Counted from the first letter of the stretch, positions 1 through 10,591 are shown. The stretch: DNA of 64,000 bases from Barnesiella sp. (GCA_014801075.1 JAAVEW010000023.1:62001-126000), one strand, 5' to 3'. The notes: generated by a model from the letters alone, not told the origin. Numbers and translations are program-made.

Positions 1-2
1 AA

Positions 3-1013
3 AACTTTGAAGCCGGCAAGCCCGTCTACTGTATCTATGTAGCAATCGGCCAGAAAGCTTCATCAATTGCCGCTATTGTGGAGACTCTCCGCCAGCACGG
101 CGCCCTCGACTACACGGTCGTAGTGTCGGCCTCGGCTTCTGACTCCGCAGCCATGCGCTACTATTCACCCTTCGCCGGCGTAGCCATCGGCGAGTATATC
201 CGCGACACCGGCCGCGACGCCCTCATCGTCTACGATGACCTCTCGAAGCAGGCCGTTGCCTATCGCGAAATCTCCCTTATCCTCAAGCGCCCCTCAGGCC
301 GCGAGGCTTACCCCGGTGATATCTTCTATCTCCACTCGCGTCTGCTCGAACGTGCCGCCAAGATTATCGACAACCAGCAGGTGGCATCGATGATGAACGA
401 CCTCCCCGCCGTGCTCAAGCCCATCGTCAAAGGTGGCGGCTCGCTCACTGCACTCCCCATCATCGAGACCCAGGCAGGCGACGTTTCGGCCTACATTCCT
501 ACCAACGTAATCTCTATCACCGACGGTCAGATTTATCTCGAGACCGCACTCTTCAACCGCGGTATCCGTCCCGCCATCAACGTAGGTATCTCCGTATCGC
601 GTGTGGGTGGTAACGCACAGATTAAGTCAATGAAGAAGGTGGCAGGTACGCTGAAAATCGACCAGGCTCAGTTCCGCGAGCTCGAAGCGTTCACCAAGTT
701 CGGTGGCGATATCGACCCCGTGACCGCCCGCGTCATCGACCGCGGTCAGAAGAACGAACGCCTCCTTATCCAGCCCCAGTATCAGCCTTGGGCTGTCGAC
801 GACCAGGTAGCCGTGATATTCTGCGGTGTGAACGGTCTGCTCGGCAACGTGCCCGTTGACAAGGTGGCTGACTTCGAGAAGTCACTCCTGCAGCTGCTCC
901 ACGCAAGCTACCAGGACGAAATTCTCACCCCCATCGCCCAGGGCAAACTCACCGACGAGGTTTCTGCAAAACTCAAAGCCGTAGCCTCCGAAGTAGCCGC
1001 CCGTTATAACTAA
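3..1013 (+). CDS. atpA: F0F1 ATP synthase subunit alpha (C-terminal part, truncated by window start)
   Basis: Frame is open from base 3 ([29 protein letters not shown]...), upstream of the listed ORF start at 78; typical AtpA sequence ([18 protein letters not shown]). Confidence 0.97.
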   Translation, partial: NFEAGKPVYCIYVAIGQKASSIAAIVETLRQHGALDYTVVVSASASDSAAMRYYSPFAGVAIGEYIRDTGRDALIVYDDLSKQAVAYREISLILKRPSGREAYPGDIFYLHSRLLERAAKIIDNQQVASMMNDLPAVLKPIVKGGGSLTALPIIETQAGDVSAYIPTNVISITDGQIYLETALFNRGIRPAINVGISVSRVGGNAQIKSMKKVAGTLKIDQAQFRELEAFTKFGGDIDPVTARVIDRGQKNERLLIQPQYQPWAVDDQVAVIFCGVNGLLGNVPVDKVADFEKSLLQLLHASYQDEILTPIAQGKLTDEVSAKLKAVASEVAARYN

Positions 1014-1097
1014 AGACTTCACGCCGGCTTCCCTCGCAGGGAGCCGGCTGCAATCATTCCTCTCTCACTCTGCTAAATCAATATAAATCAATCATCA

Positions 1098-1979
1098 ATG
1101 GCAACATTAAGAGAATTAAAAGGACGAATCGGGTCAGTAGCCTCCTCCGAGAAAATCACCGGAGTGATGCGCATGACTTCGTCGGCCAAGATGCACAAGG
1201 CCGAGCAGATGCTCAAGCAGCTTGTGCCTTTCCGCAGCCAGGTTGAAACCATCATAGGCAACTTGCTGTCGGCCGACGCCGCGTTCTCTTCACCCTTGCT
1301 CGACGAGCGTGAGGTCCGCAACGCCACCGTGGTGGTGTGGGGCTCTGACGACGGCCTCTGCGGCGCCTACAATGTCAACATATTCAAACAGCTGATGGCA
1401 TTGCTTGGTACTCTTCGCGCCGAGCTCGGCGATGCTGCCGAAATACGTATCATACCCGTAGGCGCCAAGATAGCCAAAGCCGTTGGCAAGCTGTCGATGG
1501 CCGGGGTAAGTGTCGCGACTTACGAAAACATTTCGGCAAAGAGCGACGACGCTGCCGTCAGGGAGTTCACCCGCTCGCTTGTCGACAGTTTCCTCTCGGG
1601 AAGCACCGACCGCGTGGAGCTTCTTTACATGAACTTCAAGAGCGTGTCGCGCCAGAGTCCGCGTGTCGATACTCTGATACCCGTCACCACCGAGGCCCTC
1701 GGAGGCGACAAGGATGCCGCTTCGTCGCGCCCCTATATATTCGAGCCCGATGTCAACACGATTTTCAACAAAGTGCTCCCCATGTATATCCTTTCGGTTA
1801 TGCAGGAGGTGTTCTGCGAGAACCGTGCTTCGGAGCAGGCAGCGCGCGTGATGGCAATGCAGAGCGCCAACGACAACGCCAAGAAGCTCCTCGACCAGCT
1901 CCGACTCGAGTACAACAAGCTGCGTCAGCAAAGCATCACCACCGAGCTGCTCGACATCGTCGGCGGTCAGGTGAGATAA
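1098..1979 (+). CDS. atpG: F0F1 ATP synthase subunit gamma
   Basis: MATLRELKGRIGSVASSEKITGVMRMTSSAKM N-terminus and matching C-terminus. Confidence 0.97.
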   Translation: MATLRELKGRIGSVASSEKITGVMRMTSSAKMHKAEQMLKQLVPFRSQVETIIGNLLSADAAFSSPLLDEREVRNATVVVWGSDDGLCGAYNVNIFKQLMALLGTLRAELGDAAEIRIIPVGAKIAKAVGKLSMAGVSVATYENISAKSDDAAVREFTRSLVDSFLSGSTDRVELLYMNFKSVSRQSPRVDTLIPVTTEALGGDKDAASSRPYIFEPDVNTIFNKVLPMYILSVMQEVFCENRASEQAARVMAMQSANDNAKKLLDQLRLEYNKLRQQSITTELLDIVGGQVR

Positions 1980-2041
1980 TCCCGACATTAAAGTAGAGAA
2001 AACAATATAAACAACATATCTAAAACGTAAGATAGAAACTT

Positions 2042-2788
2042 ATGGGTAGTGTAAAAGATTATTTTTCAGGCTTAGGCTCCGGTTTCTTGAGTCTCCTCAA
2101 AGGTATGCAGGTCACCGGAAAGGAATTTGTCAAGCCTAAGATTACGGAAAAATATCCCGAAAACCGAGAGACTCATCACATACCTCAGCGTTTCAGAGCT
2201 TGTCTGGAGCTGATTTATGACGATGAAGGCAACCACAAATGTATCGCCTGCGGCACTTGCGAACGCAACTGCCCCAACGGTACCATCAACGTCCTGACCA
2301 AGATGGTTGACAAATGGGACGGCACCAAGAAAAAGAAGCTTGATAAATATATCTATGACTTGGGTAGCTGTACATTCTGTCAGCTTTGCGTTGTGTCATG
2401 TCCTACCGACGCGCTCACATTCTCCAATGACTTCGAGCAGGCCGTATTCACCCGCAGCAAGCTGGTAAAACAGCTCAACTATCTCCCCGAGAAGCCCGAA
2501 CCCGAGCCTACCGAGGAGGAGAAAGCAAAACTCCTTGCCGAAAAGCAGGCTAAGATTGAGGCCGCCAAGAAAGCTGCCGCTGCCAAGAAGGCCGCAGGCG
2601 CCGCTGCCGCTCCCGCTTCGCTCATCGACGAGAACGACCCCAAGGTGAAGGCAGCTCTCGCCAAGTGTGCCGGCGACCCCGAGAAGGAAGCCAAGGTGCG
2701 CGAGGCTCTCGAGAAAGCAGCCCGACTGAAAGCTGAAAAAGCTGCAGTCGCTCCCGCAGTTGATAACGAAAACAAAAAACAAAACTAA
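2042..2788 (+). CDS. nuoI: NADH-quinone oxidoreductase subunit I with Ala/Lys/Glu-rich C-terminal extension
   Basis: Two 4Fe-4S motifs (CIACGTCERNCPNG, CTFCQLCVVSCP) followed by a ~95-aa charged, alanine-rich tail. Confidence 0.93.
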   Translation: MGSVKDYFSGLGSGFLSLLKGMQVTGKEFVKPKITEKYPENRETHHIPQRFRACLELIYDDEGNHKCIACGTCERNCPNGTINVLTKMVDKWDGTKKKKLDKYIYDLGSCTFCQLCVVSCPTDALTFSNDFEQAVFTRSKLVKQLNYLPEKPEPEPTEEEKAKLLAEKQAKIEAAKKAAAAKKAAGAAAAPASLIDENDPKVKAALAKCAGDPEKEAKVREALEKAARLKAEKAAVAPAVDNENKKQN

Positions 2789-2791
2789 AAT

Positions 2792-3313
2792 ATGGAATCA
2801 GTAGAAAGTATCATTGTTTATGTCGTAATCGCCCTGTCGATTATGATATTCTCGGTACTGGCTGTGACGACACGCAAGATTTTACGCTCCGCGACATTTC
2901 TGCTGTTCTCACTCTTCGCGACTGCCGCTGTCTACTTCCTGCTCGGGTATCAGTTCCTGGGCGGTGTGCAGATAGCTGTCTACGCCGGTGGTATAGTGGT
3001 ATTGTTCGTGTTCTCGATTTTGCTGACGAGCCATCCGGGCGACAATAGTAGCAAACTTGAATCAAAGAGTAAGGCCGCGGGTCTCACCGGTGCCATCGCG
3101 ACATTCATCGTGTGTGCATGGTCGCTCATCAGCCGTTGCTCCGTCATCAAGGATCTGCCTGACATGGGCGTAACCCAGTTGCCCGACATGCAGCAGATAG
3201 GCAGCCACCTTATGAGCTCAGGCGACAAAGGTTACCTGCTTCCCTTCGAGGCTATCAGTGTGTTATTGCTTGCATGTATAATCGGTGGCATAGTTGTGGC
3301 ACGTAAAAAATAA
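2792..3313 (+). CDS. nuoJ: NADH-quinone oxidoreductase subunit J
   Basis: Hydrophobic protein with NuoJ-like LGGVQIAVYAGGIVVLFVF; position between nuoI and nuoK. Confidence 0.93.
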   Translation: MESVESIIVYVVIALSIMIFSVLAVTTRKILRSATFLLFSLFATAAVYFLLGYQFLGGVQIAVYAGGIVVLFVFSILLTSHPGDNSSKLESKSKAAGLTGAIATFIVCAWSLISRCSVIKDLPDMGVTQLPDMQQIGSHLMSSGDKGYLLPFEAISVLLLACIIGGIVVARKK

Positions 3314-3315
3314 AT

Positions 3316-3651
3316 ATGGATATGGATTTCTTGAATAATTTTCAGCTGAACACACTGATGTTCCTGATACCCAGCCTGTTTATGTTTTGCTGTGGTGTTT
3401 ACGGGTTCATAACCCGCCGCAACATGATTGCGATGCTTATATCTTTGGAGCTTATGCTCAATGCAGTGGATATGAACTTCGTGGTGTTCAACCGCTTCCT
3501 CCGTCCCGCTGAGATGGAAGGTATGTTCTTCACGCTCTTCGCCATTGCCATTGCCGCAGCGGAGACTGCCGTAGCTATTGCTATCATCATCAACGCTTTC
3601 CGCGTTGCCAAGGATATTGATGTTAAGGATTTAACCAAAATGAAATTTTAA
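3316..3651 (+). CDS. nuoK: NADH-quinone oxidoreductase subunit K
   Basis: 111 aa; MLISLELMLNAVDMNFVVF and AETAVAIAIIINAFR are NuoK-like. Confidence 0.95.
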   Translation: MDMDFLNNFQLNTLMFLIPSLFMFCCGVYGFITRRNMIAMLISLELMLNAVDMNFVVFNRFLRPAEMEGMFFTLFAIAIAAAETAVAIAIIINAFRVAKDIDVKDLTKMKF

Positions 3652-3657
3652 AGACTC

Positions 3658-5673
3658 ATGGAAGCAACATTACCGCTCTTGATTTTGGTTCTGCCATTGC
3701 TGATGTTCCTCTTCCTGGGGCTTTTCGGCAAGTATATGAGCCACAAGTGGGCAGGCATCATCGGCACCGCCGGTATGGGTGTCACTATGATTATGGCCTA
3801 CTACACCGCGTTTACCTACTTCTTCTCGGGCAATGAAAACTTCATCACCGAGAATGGCGACCGCCTCCAGTACATCGTGTTCAACCAGGATTGGCTGGCA
3901 CTCTGGGGCAACCTCACCATTAAGTTAGGATTCCTTTTAGACCCGATTTCGGCGCTTATGCTCGTAGTCATCACCACCATCTCTTTCATGGTGCATCTCT
4001 ACAGCAACGGCTACATGCGCGACCATCACGGCGTGTGGGAGACAGGTTTCCAGCGTTTCTACGCTTTCCTGTCGCTCTTCAGCTTCTCGATGCTCGGCCT
4101 CGTAGTTGCCACCAACATCTTCCAGATGTACATCTTCTGGGAGCTCGTGGGCGCTTCATCCTACCTCCTCATCGGTTTCTACTACACCAAACCCTCCGCA
4201 GTTTCGGCATCGAAGAAAGCCTTCATCGTCACCCGTTTCGCTGACCTCGGCTTCCTTATCGGTATCCTGCTGCTCTCTTACTTCACCGGCACTTTCGACT
4301 TCATGCAGCTGACCTCTTCAGCCGTGCCCGGCATGGAAGGCGTTTACCACGTCGACGCTGCCACTTCGGCCAATATGCTTGAGACCACAGCCGGCATGAC
4401 ATTCCTCGGCGGTTCTATCATGACATGGGCGCTCGTGCTCATCTTCATGGGCGGTATGGGTAAGTCGGCGATGATGCCGCTCCATATCTGGCTCCCCGAC
4501 GCTATGGAAGGTCCTACTCCCGTATCGGCACTTATCCACGCCGCTACCATGGTCGTGGCTGGTGTTTACCTTGTGGCCCGTCTCTTCCCCCTCTTCATGG
4601 TGAATGAAGCACTGGGAGGCGAAGCGCTCAACATCGTTACCTGGGTAGGCGCAATCACAGCATTCTACGCAGCGGTGGTAGCCTGCACGCAGCTCGACAT
4701 CAAGCGTGTCCTCGCGTTCTCTACCATCTCTCAGATAGCATTCATGATGGTTTCGCTCGGTGTCTCACGCCCCGAAATCCATGACAACCTCGGTTACATG
4801 GCTTCGATGTTCCATCTCTTCACCCACGCCATGTTCAAGGCCCTCCTCTTCCTCGGCGCCGGTGCTCTCATCCATGCCGTAGGTTCAAACGACTACACCG
4901 CGATGCACGGTCTGCGCAAGCACATGCCCATCACCCACATCACATTCCTCATCGGCTGTCTTGCAATCGCCGGTATCATTCCCTTCTCGGGCTTCTTCTC
5001 AAAGGACGAAATCCTTACAGCTTGCTTCGACAATCATATCTTCGCGTATGTATGGATGTCGATGGTAGCAGGTCTGACCGCCTTCTATATGTTCCGACTC
5101 TACTACCTCATCTTCTGGTGGAAAGAGCATAAGGTACACGAAGGCCACCACGCTCCCAAGGATCAGCCCTGGACCATGACTCTGCCTCTGGTGATTCTCG
5201 CTGTTATCGCTACCTTCGCAGGTTTCGTACCCTTCGGCGACCTCGTCACCTGGAACGGTCATCCCCACCACGGCGGCATCAACTGGACCGTTGCCTCGAT
5301 AAGCCTCTGCGTCGCTATCCTCGCTATCGGTCTCGCCACAATCATGTATCGCAAGGAAAACCCGCTTCCCGAAAAGATGCGCGCTCTCTTCCCCAACCTC
5401 TGGACATGGGCACGTCACCGCTTCTACTGGGACGAGCTTTATATGTTCATCACTCACAAGATTATCTTCAACGGCATCTGTAAACCGATAGCATGGTTTG
5501 ACCGTCACGTAATCGACGGCACTATGGACGCTTTTGCAACCATCACCAACAAGGTGTCCTACGCTATCCGCGGCCTGCAGTCGGGCAATGTCGAAAGCTA
5601 TGTATGGGTATATCTCATCGGAGCTCTTGTGCTCGGAGGAGGAACAGTAGCCGTAATCTTCTTATTCTTCTAA
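3658..5673 (+). CDS. nuoL: NADH-quinone oxidoreductase subunit L
   Basis: 671 aa; WELVGASSYLLIGFYYTKPSA, KSAMMPLHIWLPDAMEGPTPVSALIHAATMVVAGVYLVAR. Confidence 0.97.
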   Translation: MEATLPLLILVLPLLMFLFLGLFGKYMSHKWAGIIGTAGMGVTMIMAYYTAFTYFFSGNENFITENGDRLQYIVFNQDWLALWGNLTIKLGFLLDPISALMLVVITTISFMVHLYSNGYMRDHHGVWETGFQRFYAFLSLFSFSMLGLVVATNIFQMYIFWELVGASSYLLIGFYYTKPSAVSASKKAFIVTRFADLGFLIGILLLSYFTGTFDFMQLTSSAVPGMEGVYHVDAATSANMLETTAGMTFLGGSIMTWALVLIFMGGMGKSAMMPLHIWLPDAMEGPTPVSALIHAATMVVAGVYLVARLFPLFMVNEALGGEALNIVTWVGAITAFYAAVVACTQLDIKRVLAFSTISQIAFMMVSLGVSRPEIHDNLGYMASMFHLFTHAMFKALLFLGAGALIHAVGSNDYTAMHGLRKHMPITHITFLIGCLAIAGIIPFSGFFSKDEILTACFDNHIFAYVWMSMVAGLTAFYMFRLYYLIFWWKEHKVHEGHHAPKDQPWTMTLPLVILAVIATFAGFVPFGDLVTWNGHPHHGGINWTVASISLCVAILAIGLATIMYRKENPLPEKMRALFPNLWTWARHRFYWDELYMFITHKIIFNGICKPIAWFDRHVIDGTMDAFATITNKVSYAIRGLQSGNVESYVWVYLIGALVLGGGTVAVIFLFF

Positions 5674-5711
5674 TCGACACAGAGTGCTAACAGTTTCAAA
5701 TATAGTAAATC

Positions 5712-7256
5712 ATGTTTTCTAATATACTGATATATTTCGTAATCGTCCCCATCCTGATGTTGGGAGGATTGGCACTATGCCGCAATATCAAGCAGATACG
5801 TGCGGTGGCCGTGGCGGGTTCGCTCGTGCTGATAGGCCTGAGCACCTACCTGCTGGTCGAATACCTCGGTCTGCGTGCAGCCGGTGAGACAGCTCCGATG
5901 CTGTTTACCGGTTCATGGACCTGGTTCGAGGCCCTTAACATACATCTTGCAGTGGGTGTCGACGGCGTTTCAATCGCCATGCTGATACTGACCTCGGTCA
6001 TCATCTTCGCCGGTTCGTTCGCCTCTTGGAAAATCGACAATCCCAAAGCCTTCTTCCTCTGGCTGATACTTCTCTCAACCGGTGTTTACGGCTTCTTCAT
6101 CTCGATTGACCTGTTCACCATGTTCATGTTCTACGAGGTGGCCCTTATCCCGATGTACCTTCTCATCGGTGTGTGGGGTACAGGCCGCAAGGAATACTCG
6201 GCCATGAAACTTACCCTCATGCTTATGGGTGGTTCGGCCTTCCTGATGCTTGGTCTCATCGGTATCTACTACAATACCAACGGTGCCGAACACACCTGGA
6301 ACCTTCTTGAAATCGTCAAGAACGGTGTCGACAAAGACTGGCAGATGCTTCTCTTCCCCATGACATTCGTAGGTTTCGGCGTCCTCGGTGCTATGTTCCC
6401 CTTCCACACATGGAGCCCCGACGGTCACGCCTGCGCTCCTACCGCGGTGTCAATGCTCCACGCCGGCGTGCTCATGAAGCTCGGTGGTTACGGTTGCTTC
6501 CGCGTGTCGATGTATCTTATGCCCGACGCTGCCAACGAGCTCGCCTGGATATTCCTTATCCTTACCGGTATCTCGGTTGTCTATGGTGCGTTCTCAGCCT
6601 GCGTGCAGACCGACCTCAAGTACATCAACGCTTACTCGTCGGTGTCACACTGCGGTCTCGTCCTCTTCGCAATCCTTATGATTAACACTACCGCCATGAC
6701 AGGTGCGGTGATGCAGATGCTCTCTCACGGTCTTATGACAGCTCTCTTCTTCGCCCTCATCGGTATGATATACGGTCGTACTCACACCCGCGACATCCGT
6801 GAGATGGGCGGCTTGATGAAAATCATGCCTTACCTCGCTGTCTGCTACGTGATAGCCGGTTTCGCTTCGCTCGGTCTCCCCGGTCTCTCAGGCTTCGTTG
6901 CCGAGATGACAATCTTTGTTGGTTCATTCCAGCAGGGTATGGGTGAGTATCTCGCAGGCGGCGGTGCTCTCCGACTGGTGTTCACCATCGTTGCTTGCTG
7001 CTCAATCGTGATTACAGCGGTCTACATCCTCCGCGTTGTAGGCAAACTGCTTCTCGGTCCGGTCTACGACAAGCACCACCTCTCGCTCACCGATGCTACA
7101 TGGTGGGAACGCGTCGCTACCGTGACCCTCATCATAAGCGTCGCTGCAATCGGTTGCTTCCCCAACTTCTTTGAAGGTCTGATTCGTGACACTTTCAGCA
7201 CCGACACTTTCGAAGCTGTGAAAATGAGTGTAGCCAACATTACCAACGCTTTTTAA
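5712..7256 (+). CDS. nuoM: NADH-quinone oxidoreductase subunit M
   Basis: 514 aa; FMFYEVALIPMYLLIGVWG, FPFHTWSPDGHACAPTAVSMLHAGVLMKLGGYG. Confidence 0.97.
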   Translation: MFSNILIYFVIVPILMLGGLALCRNIKQIRAVAVAGSLVLIGLSTYLLVEYLGLRAAGETAPMLFTGSWTWFEALNIHLAVGVDGVSIAMLILTSVIIFAGSFASWKIDNPKAFFLWLILLSTGVYGFFISIDLFTMFMFYEVALIPMYLLIGVWGTGRKEYSAMKLTLMLMGGSAFLMLGLIGIYYNTNGAEHTWNLLEIVKNGVDKDWQMLLFPMTFVGFGVLGAMFPFHTWSPDGHACAPTAVSMLHAGVLMKLGGYGCFRVSMYLMPDAANELAWIFLILTGISVVYGAFSACVQTDLKYINAYSSVSHCGLVLFAILMINTTAMTGAVMQMLSHGLMTALFFALIGMIYGRTHTRDIREMGGLMKIMPYLAVCYVIAGFASLGLPGLSGFVAEMTIFVGSFQQGMGEYLAGGGALRLVFTIVACCSIVITAVYILRVVGKLLLGPVYDKHHLSLTDATWWERVATVTLIISVAAIGCFPNFFEGLIRDTFSTDTFEAVKMSVANITNAF

Positions 7257-7270
7257 AAGATTAATAAGAA

Positions 7271-8746
7271 ATGGATTATTCTCAATTTTTGGCAATGAAG
7301 CAAGAAATAGGATTGTTAGTCGTATTTCTATTAGTCTTCCTCTATGATTTATTCGCTCCCCGCTACGCCGTGGCGGGCACCGATAAAAAGGCTGTCAAGG
7401 GCATCTCGACTCTCGCGGTCGTGCTCTTCGCCATCTTCACCGCCTACGGCTTCTGCTGCTCGGTGACCGACAGTCACGCGCTGATTTTCGGTAAGATGTA
7501 TGCCACCACCCCCGTTGTGGTAGCTATCAAGAACATACTCAACATCGGTGTGCTCATCGTGCTTATCCAGTCAATGACCTGGAACGCAAGCGAGGCTCAG
7601 AGCACCCGTCGCGCAGAGTTCTACGAATTGCTGTTCATCACCCTCTTCGGCATGTACCTGATGATTTCGGCACGCCACTTCCTGCTCTTCGTCATCGGTC
7701 TCGAGTCAGCATCGCTCCCCCTTGCAGCGATGGTAGCCTTCGACAAAAACAAATATGAGAGCCACGAGGCTGCAATCAAGTATATCCTTACCGCAGTGTT
7801 CTCATCGGCAATCTTCATGCTCGGTCTGTCGTTTGTCTACGGTCTGGCAGGTACCCTCTACTTCGACGGTATCGCAGCCGCCGCAGTTCAGGACTCAGGT
7901 CTGCTCATCGTGTCCATGGCATTCGTGATGGCCGGTATCGGTTTCAAACTTTCACTCGTTCCCTTCCACCTCTGGACAGCCGACGTATATCAGGGCGCAC
8001 CCACTTCGGTCACCTCTTATCTCTCGGTAATCTCCAAGGGTGCCACCGCCTTCGCTTTCATGGTAATCATGGTGCAGGTATTCGGTCAGTTCTACTCGGC
8101 CGCATGGGAATGGATGCTCTACGCGCTCATCATCGCCACCATCACTGTAGGTAACCTCTTCGCGATACGTCAGCGCAACATGAAGCGCTTCCTCGCGTTC
8201 TCGTCAGTGTCACAGGCCGGCTACATCATGCTCGGTGTCATAGGTGCCAACGAGATGTCGCTCGCAGCGATGATGTTCTACATCCTCGTCTACATCTTCT
8301 CCAACCTCGCAGCCTTCGGTGTCATCCAGGCTATCGAGAATAAGACCGGTATCCTCAGCATGGATTCTTACCGCGGTCTCAGCAAGAGCAACCCGCGTTT
8401 GGCCTTCGCCATGATGCTCGCAATGTTCTCGCTCGCAGGTATCCCCCCCTTCGCAGGTTTCTTCAGCAAATTCTTCATCTTCACCGGTGCCCTCAACCAC
8501 GGCACCACTGCAATGTACGTGCTTGTGCTGATAGCGTTGATCAACACTATCATCTCGCTCTACTACTATCTGTTGGTAGTTAAGGCAATGTACATCACTC
8601 CCGGCGAACCTGAGATTGCCAACTTCAAGAGCTCCTGCTCCGAGCGCCTCGCTCTCGTTATCACCGTAGGTGGTATCATCCTCCTCGGAATCGTCAGCGT
8701 GGTCTACAACTCAATCCTCACCCTGACTTCTGCTCCGCTCGCGTAA
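7271..8746 (+). CDS. nuoN: NADH-quinone oxidoreductase subunit N
   Basis: 491 aa; FKLSLVPFHLWTADVYQGAPTSVTSYLSVISKGA. Confidence 0.97.
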   Translation: MDYSQFLAMKQEIGLLVVFLLVFLYDLFAPRYAVAGTDKKAVKGISTLAVVLFAIFTAYGFCCSVTDSHALIFGKMYATTPVVVAIKNILNIGVLIVLIQSMTWNASEAQSTRRAEFYELLFITLFGMYLMISARHFLLFVIGLESASLPLAAMVAFDKNKYESHEAAIKYILTAVFSSAIFMLGLSFVYGLAGTLYFDGIAAAAVQDSGLLIVSMAFVMAGIGFKLSLVPFHLWTADVYQGAPTSVTSYLSVISKGATAFAFMVIMVQVFGQFYSAAWEWMLYALIIATITVGNLFAIRQRNMKRFLAFSSVSQAGYIMLGVIGANEMSLAAMMFYILVYIFSNLAAFGVIQAIENKTGILSMDSYRGLSKSNPRLAFAMMLAMFSLAGIPPFAGFFSKFFIFTGALNHGTTAMYVLVLIALINTIISLYYYLLVVKAMYITPGEPEIANFKSSCSERLALVITVGGIILLGIVSVVYNSILTLTSAPLA

Positions 8747-8772
8747 TCGCGAAAATAACAGTATAAACCCTA

Positions 8773-8816
8773 AAGCCACCGGGCTCGCGCAAAGCAAGCC
8801 CGGTGGCTTGCTTTTT
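8773..8816 (+). terminator. Rho-independent terminator after nuoN
   Basis: Perfect 13-bp stem aagccaccgggct / agcccggtggctt, 11-nt loop, then gcttttt. Confidence 0.9.
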
Positions 8817-9028
8817 ACCGCTGCGGCCATGCCTGGCGCACCGCGGTTGCAAGCCATAGGGCAGGGGAGGGCAGACCGGGGAAATATAACCGGTCAGCGC
8901 TGACGGGATGTAGACCCGATACCGACCGGATGTTAACATTTATTATTTAATTGATTCTAAATTAACGTCAATTAAAGAATTACGACAATTTTTCAATAAA
9001 CCTACTGCGTAAATATGGAAAAATACGT

Positions 9029-9036
9029 TAACTTTG
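9029..9036 (+). promoter_or_regulatory. Bacteroidetes -7 element (TAnnTTTG) upstream of lipoprotein gene
   Basis: TAACTTTG, 35 bp before the ATG at 9071; -33 element not evident. Confidence 0.6.
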
Positions 9037-9070
9037 CATGTTGAAATAGAATGTCTGTACTATTTTTAAA

Positions 9071-10591
9071 ATGAAATCTAAATTATTATCAATATTCGCA
9101 GCGGGACTTCTGGCTTCGACCGGAGCGCTGACATCGTGCAATGATGATGACGACAACATGGATGTCGAGCTCATCTACGCAAGCACGCAGGTAAAAAGTT
9201 TCAGTCTGAAGGCCAACACCAATATTCTTTCGGGTCTTGACTCGGTGTTCTTCTCCATTGACCTCGTCAATGCGCGTATCTTCAACGCCGACTCCCTCCC
9301 TTACGGCACAAAGGTGTCAAACCTCGTACTCAATATCACCACCGACGCTTGCTCGAAGGTGGAACTCAACGTGCCCCGCAAGAACGCTGCCGATACTGTA
9401 ATCAATTACCTTACCAACTCAACCGACTCGGTTGACTTCAGCAACGGTCCCGTCAAGCTGCACCTCGTGTCGTATGACGGCAAAGCCGAGCGTGACTATA
9501 TCATCAATGTCAACGTGCATCAGATGGTGCCCGACTCGCTCTACTGGAATCAGCTGGCCATGCGCACTCTCCCCTCCTCGATAGCAGCACTGAAAGCGCA
9601 GAAAACCGTAAAATACGGCGACAAAGTGCTTTGCCTCACCTCCAACGGCGTCCGCTTCAGCCTTGCCTCGACCACTGACCCCTACAACGACGACTGGCAG
9701 TCACGCACAGTGACATTCAATTTCACCCCCGACATCAACTCATTCGCCGCCACCGACGACGCGCTCTATATCCTTGCCACCGACGGCACGCTCTACACAT
9801 CGGCCGACGGCACTTCATGGACCTCTACCGCGCAGCAGTGGCACACAATCTACGGTAACTACGGCAACCGACTCCTCGGTGTCAAGAACACCGCGGCCGG
9901 TTACACCCTCGTCACCTGGCCCCAAACAGCCGAGGCAGCCGCTCCCGCCGACTTCCCCGTTGACGGCGTAAGCTCTCTTTGCGAACTCTCCTCCAAGTGG
10001 ACCACCGACAATCAGGTAGTCATGCTCGGCGGACGCAATGCCGACGGCGAACTGATGCGCGACATCTGGGGCTACGACGGTTCGCGCTGGGCCAAGCTCT
10101 CACGCAATTTCCCCACTCCCATAGCCAACGCCTCGATGTTTGACTACACCATCGCCGAGACCGACACCCTCTCATGGCGCACCAAGGAACTCTCCGTGCT
10201 CATAGCCATGTGTGGCGAGGACGAGATTGGCCTCAACCGCAAGGTGTACGTGTCGCGCAACTCCGGTATCGACTGGAAGGAGGGCGACGATTTGCTCCAG
10301 CTCCCCGACTACATAGCTCCCCGCTCCATGGCCCAGGCCATCGTGGTCAACCGCCTCACCACCGAGTCACGCTCCGCGTCGTCGGCATGGAAGGAATATC
10401 GCCCGACTCCGCTGCCCCGCTGGTGGGAACCCGCTCAGCCCCTGCAGCTTATGTCGCGTGCTGTAGCGCCCGTTACCGAGTGGGAAGTGCCTTATATCTA
10501 CCTCTTCGGCGGTTATGACGGATTGGGCAATATCTACAACAGCGTGTGGCGCGGCGTAATCAACCGCCTCACCTTCAAGCCGCTGCAATAA
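9071..10591 (+). CDS. Outer-membrane lipoprotein with Asp-box/BNR-like beta-propeller (possibly DUF6242 family)
   Basis: Lipobox LTSCNDDDDNMD; repeats of the type TLYTSADGTSWT, KVYVSRNSGIDWKEG. Family assignment from memory. Confidence 0.7.
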   Translation: MKSKLLSIFAAGLLASTGALTSCNDDDDNMDVELIYASTQVKSFSLKANTNILSGLDSVFFSIDLVNARIFNADSLPYGTKVSNLVLNITTDACSKVELNVPRKNAADTVINYLTNSTDSVDFSNGPVKLHLVSYDGKAERDYIINVNVHQMVPDSLYWNQLAMRTLPSSIAALKAQKTVKYGDKVLCLTSNGVRFSLASTTDPYNDDWQSRTVTFNFTPDINSFAATDDALYILATDGTLYTSADGTSWTSTAQQWHTIYGNYGNRLLGVKNTAAGYTLVTWPQTAEAAAPADFPVDGVSSLCELSSKWTTDNQVVMLGGRNADGELMRDIWGYDGSRWAKLSRNFPTPIANASMFDYTIAETDTLSWRTKELSVLIAMCGEDEIGLNRKVYVSRNSGIDWKEGDDLLQLPDYIAPRSMAQAIVVNRLTTESRSASSAWKEYRPTPLPRWWEPAQPLQLMSRAVAPVTEWEVPYIYLFGGYDGLGNIYNSVWRGVINRLTFKPLQ

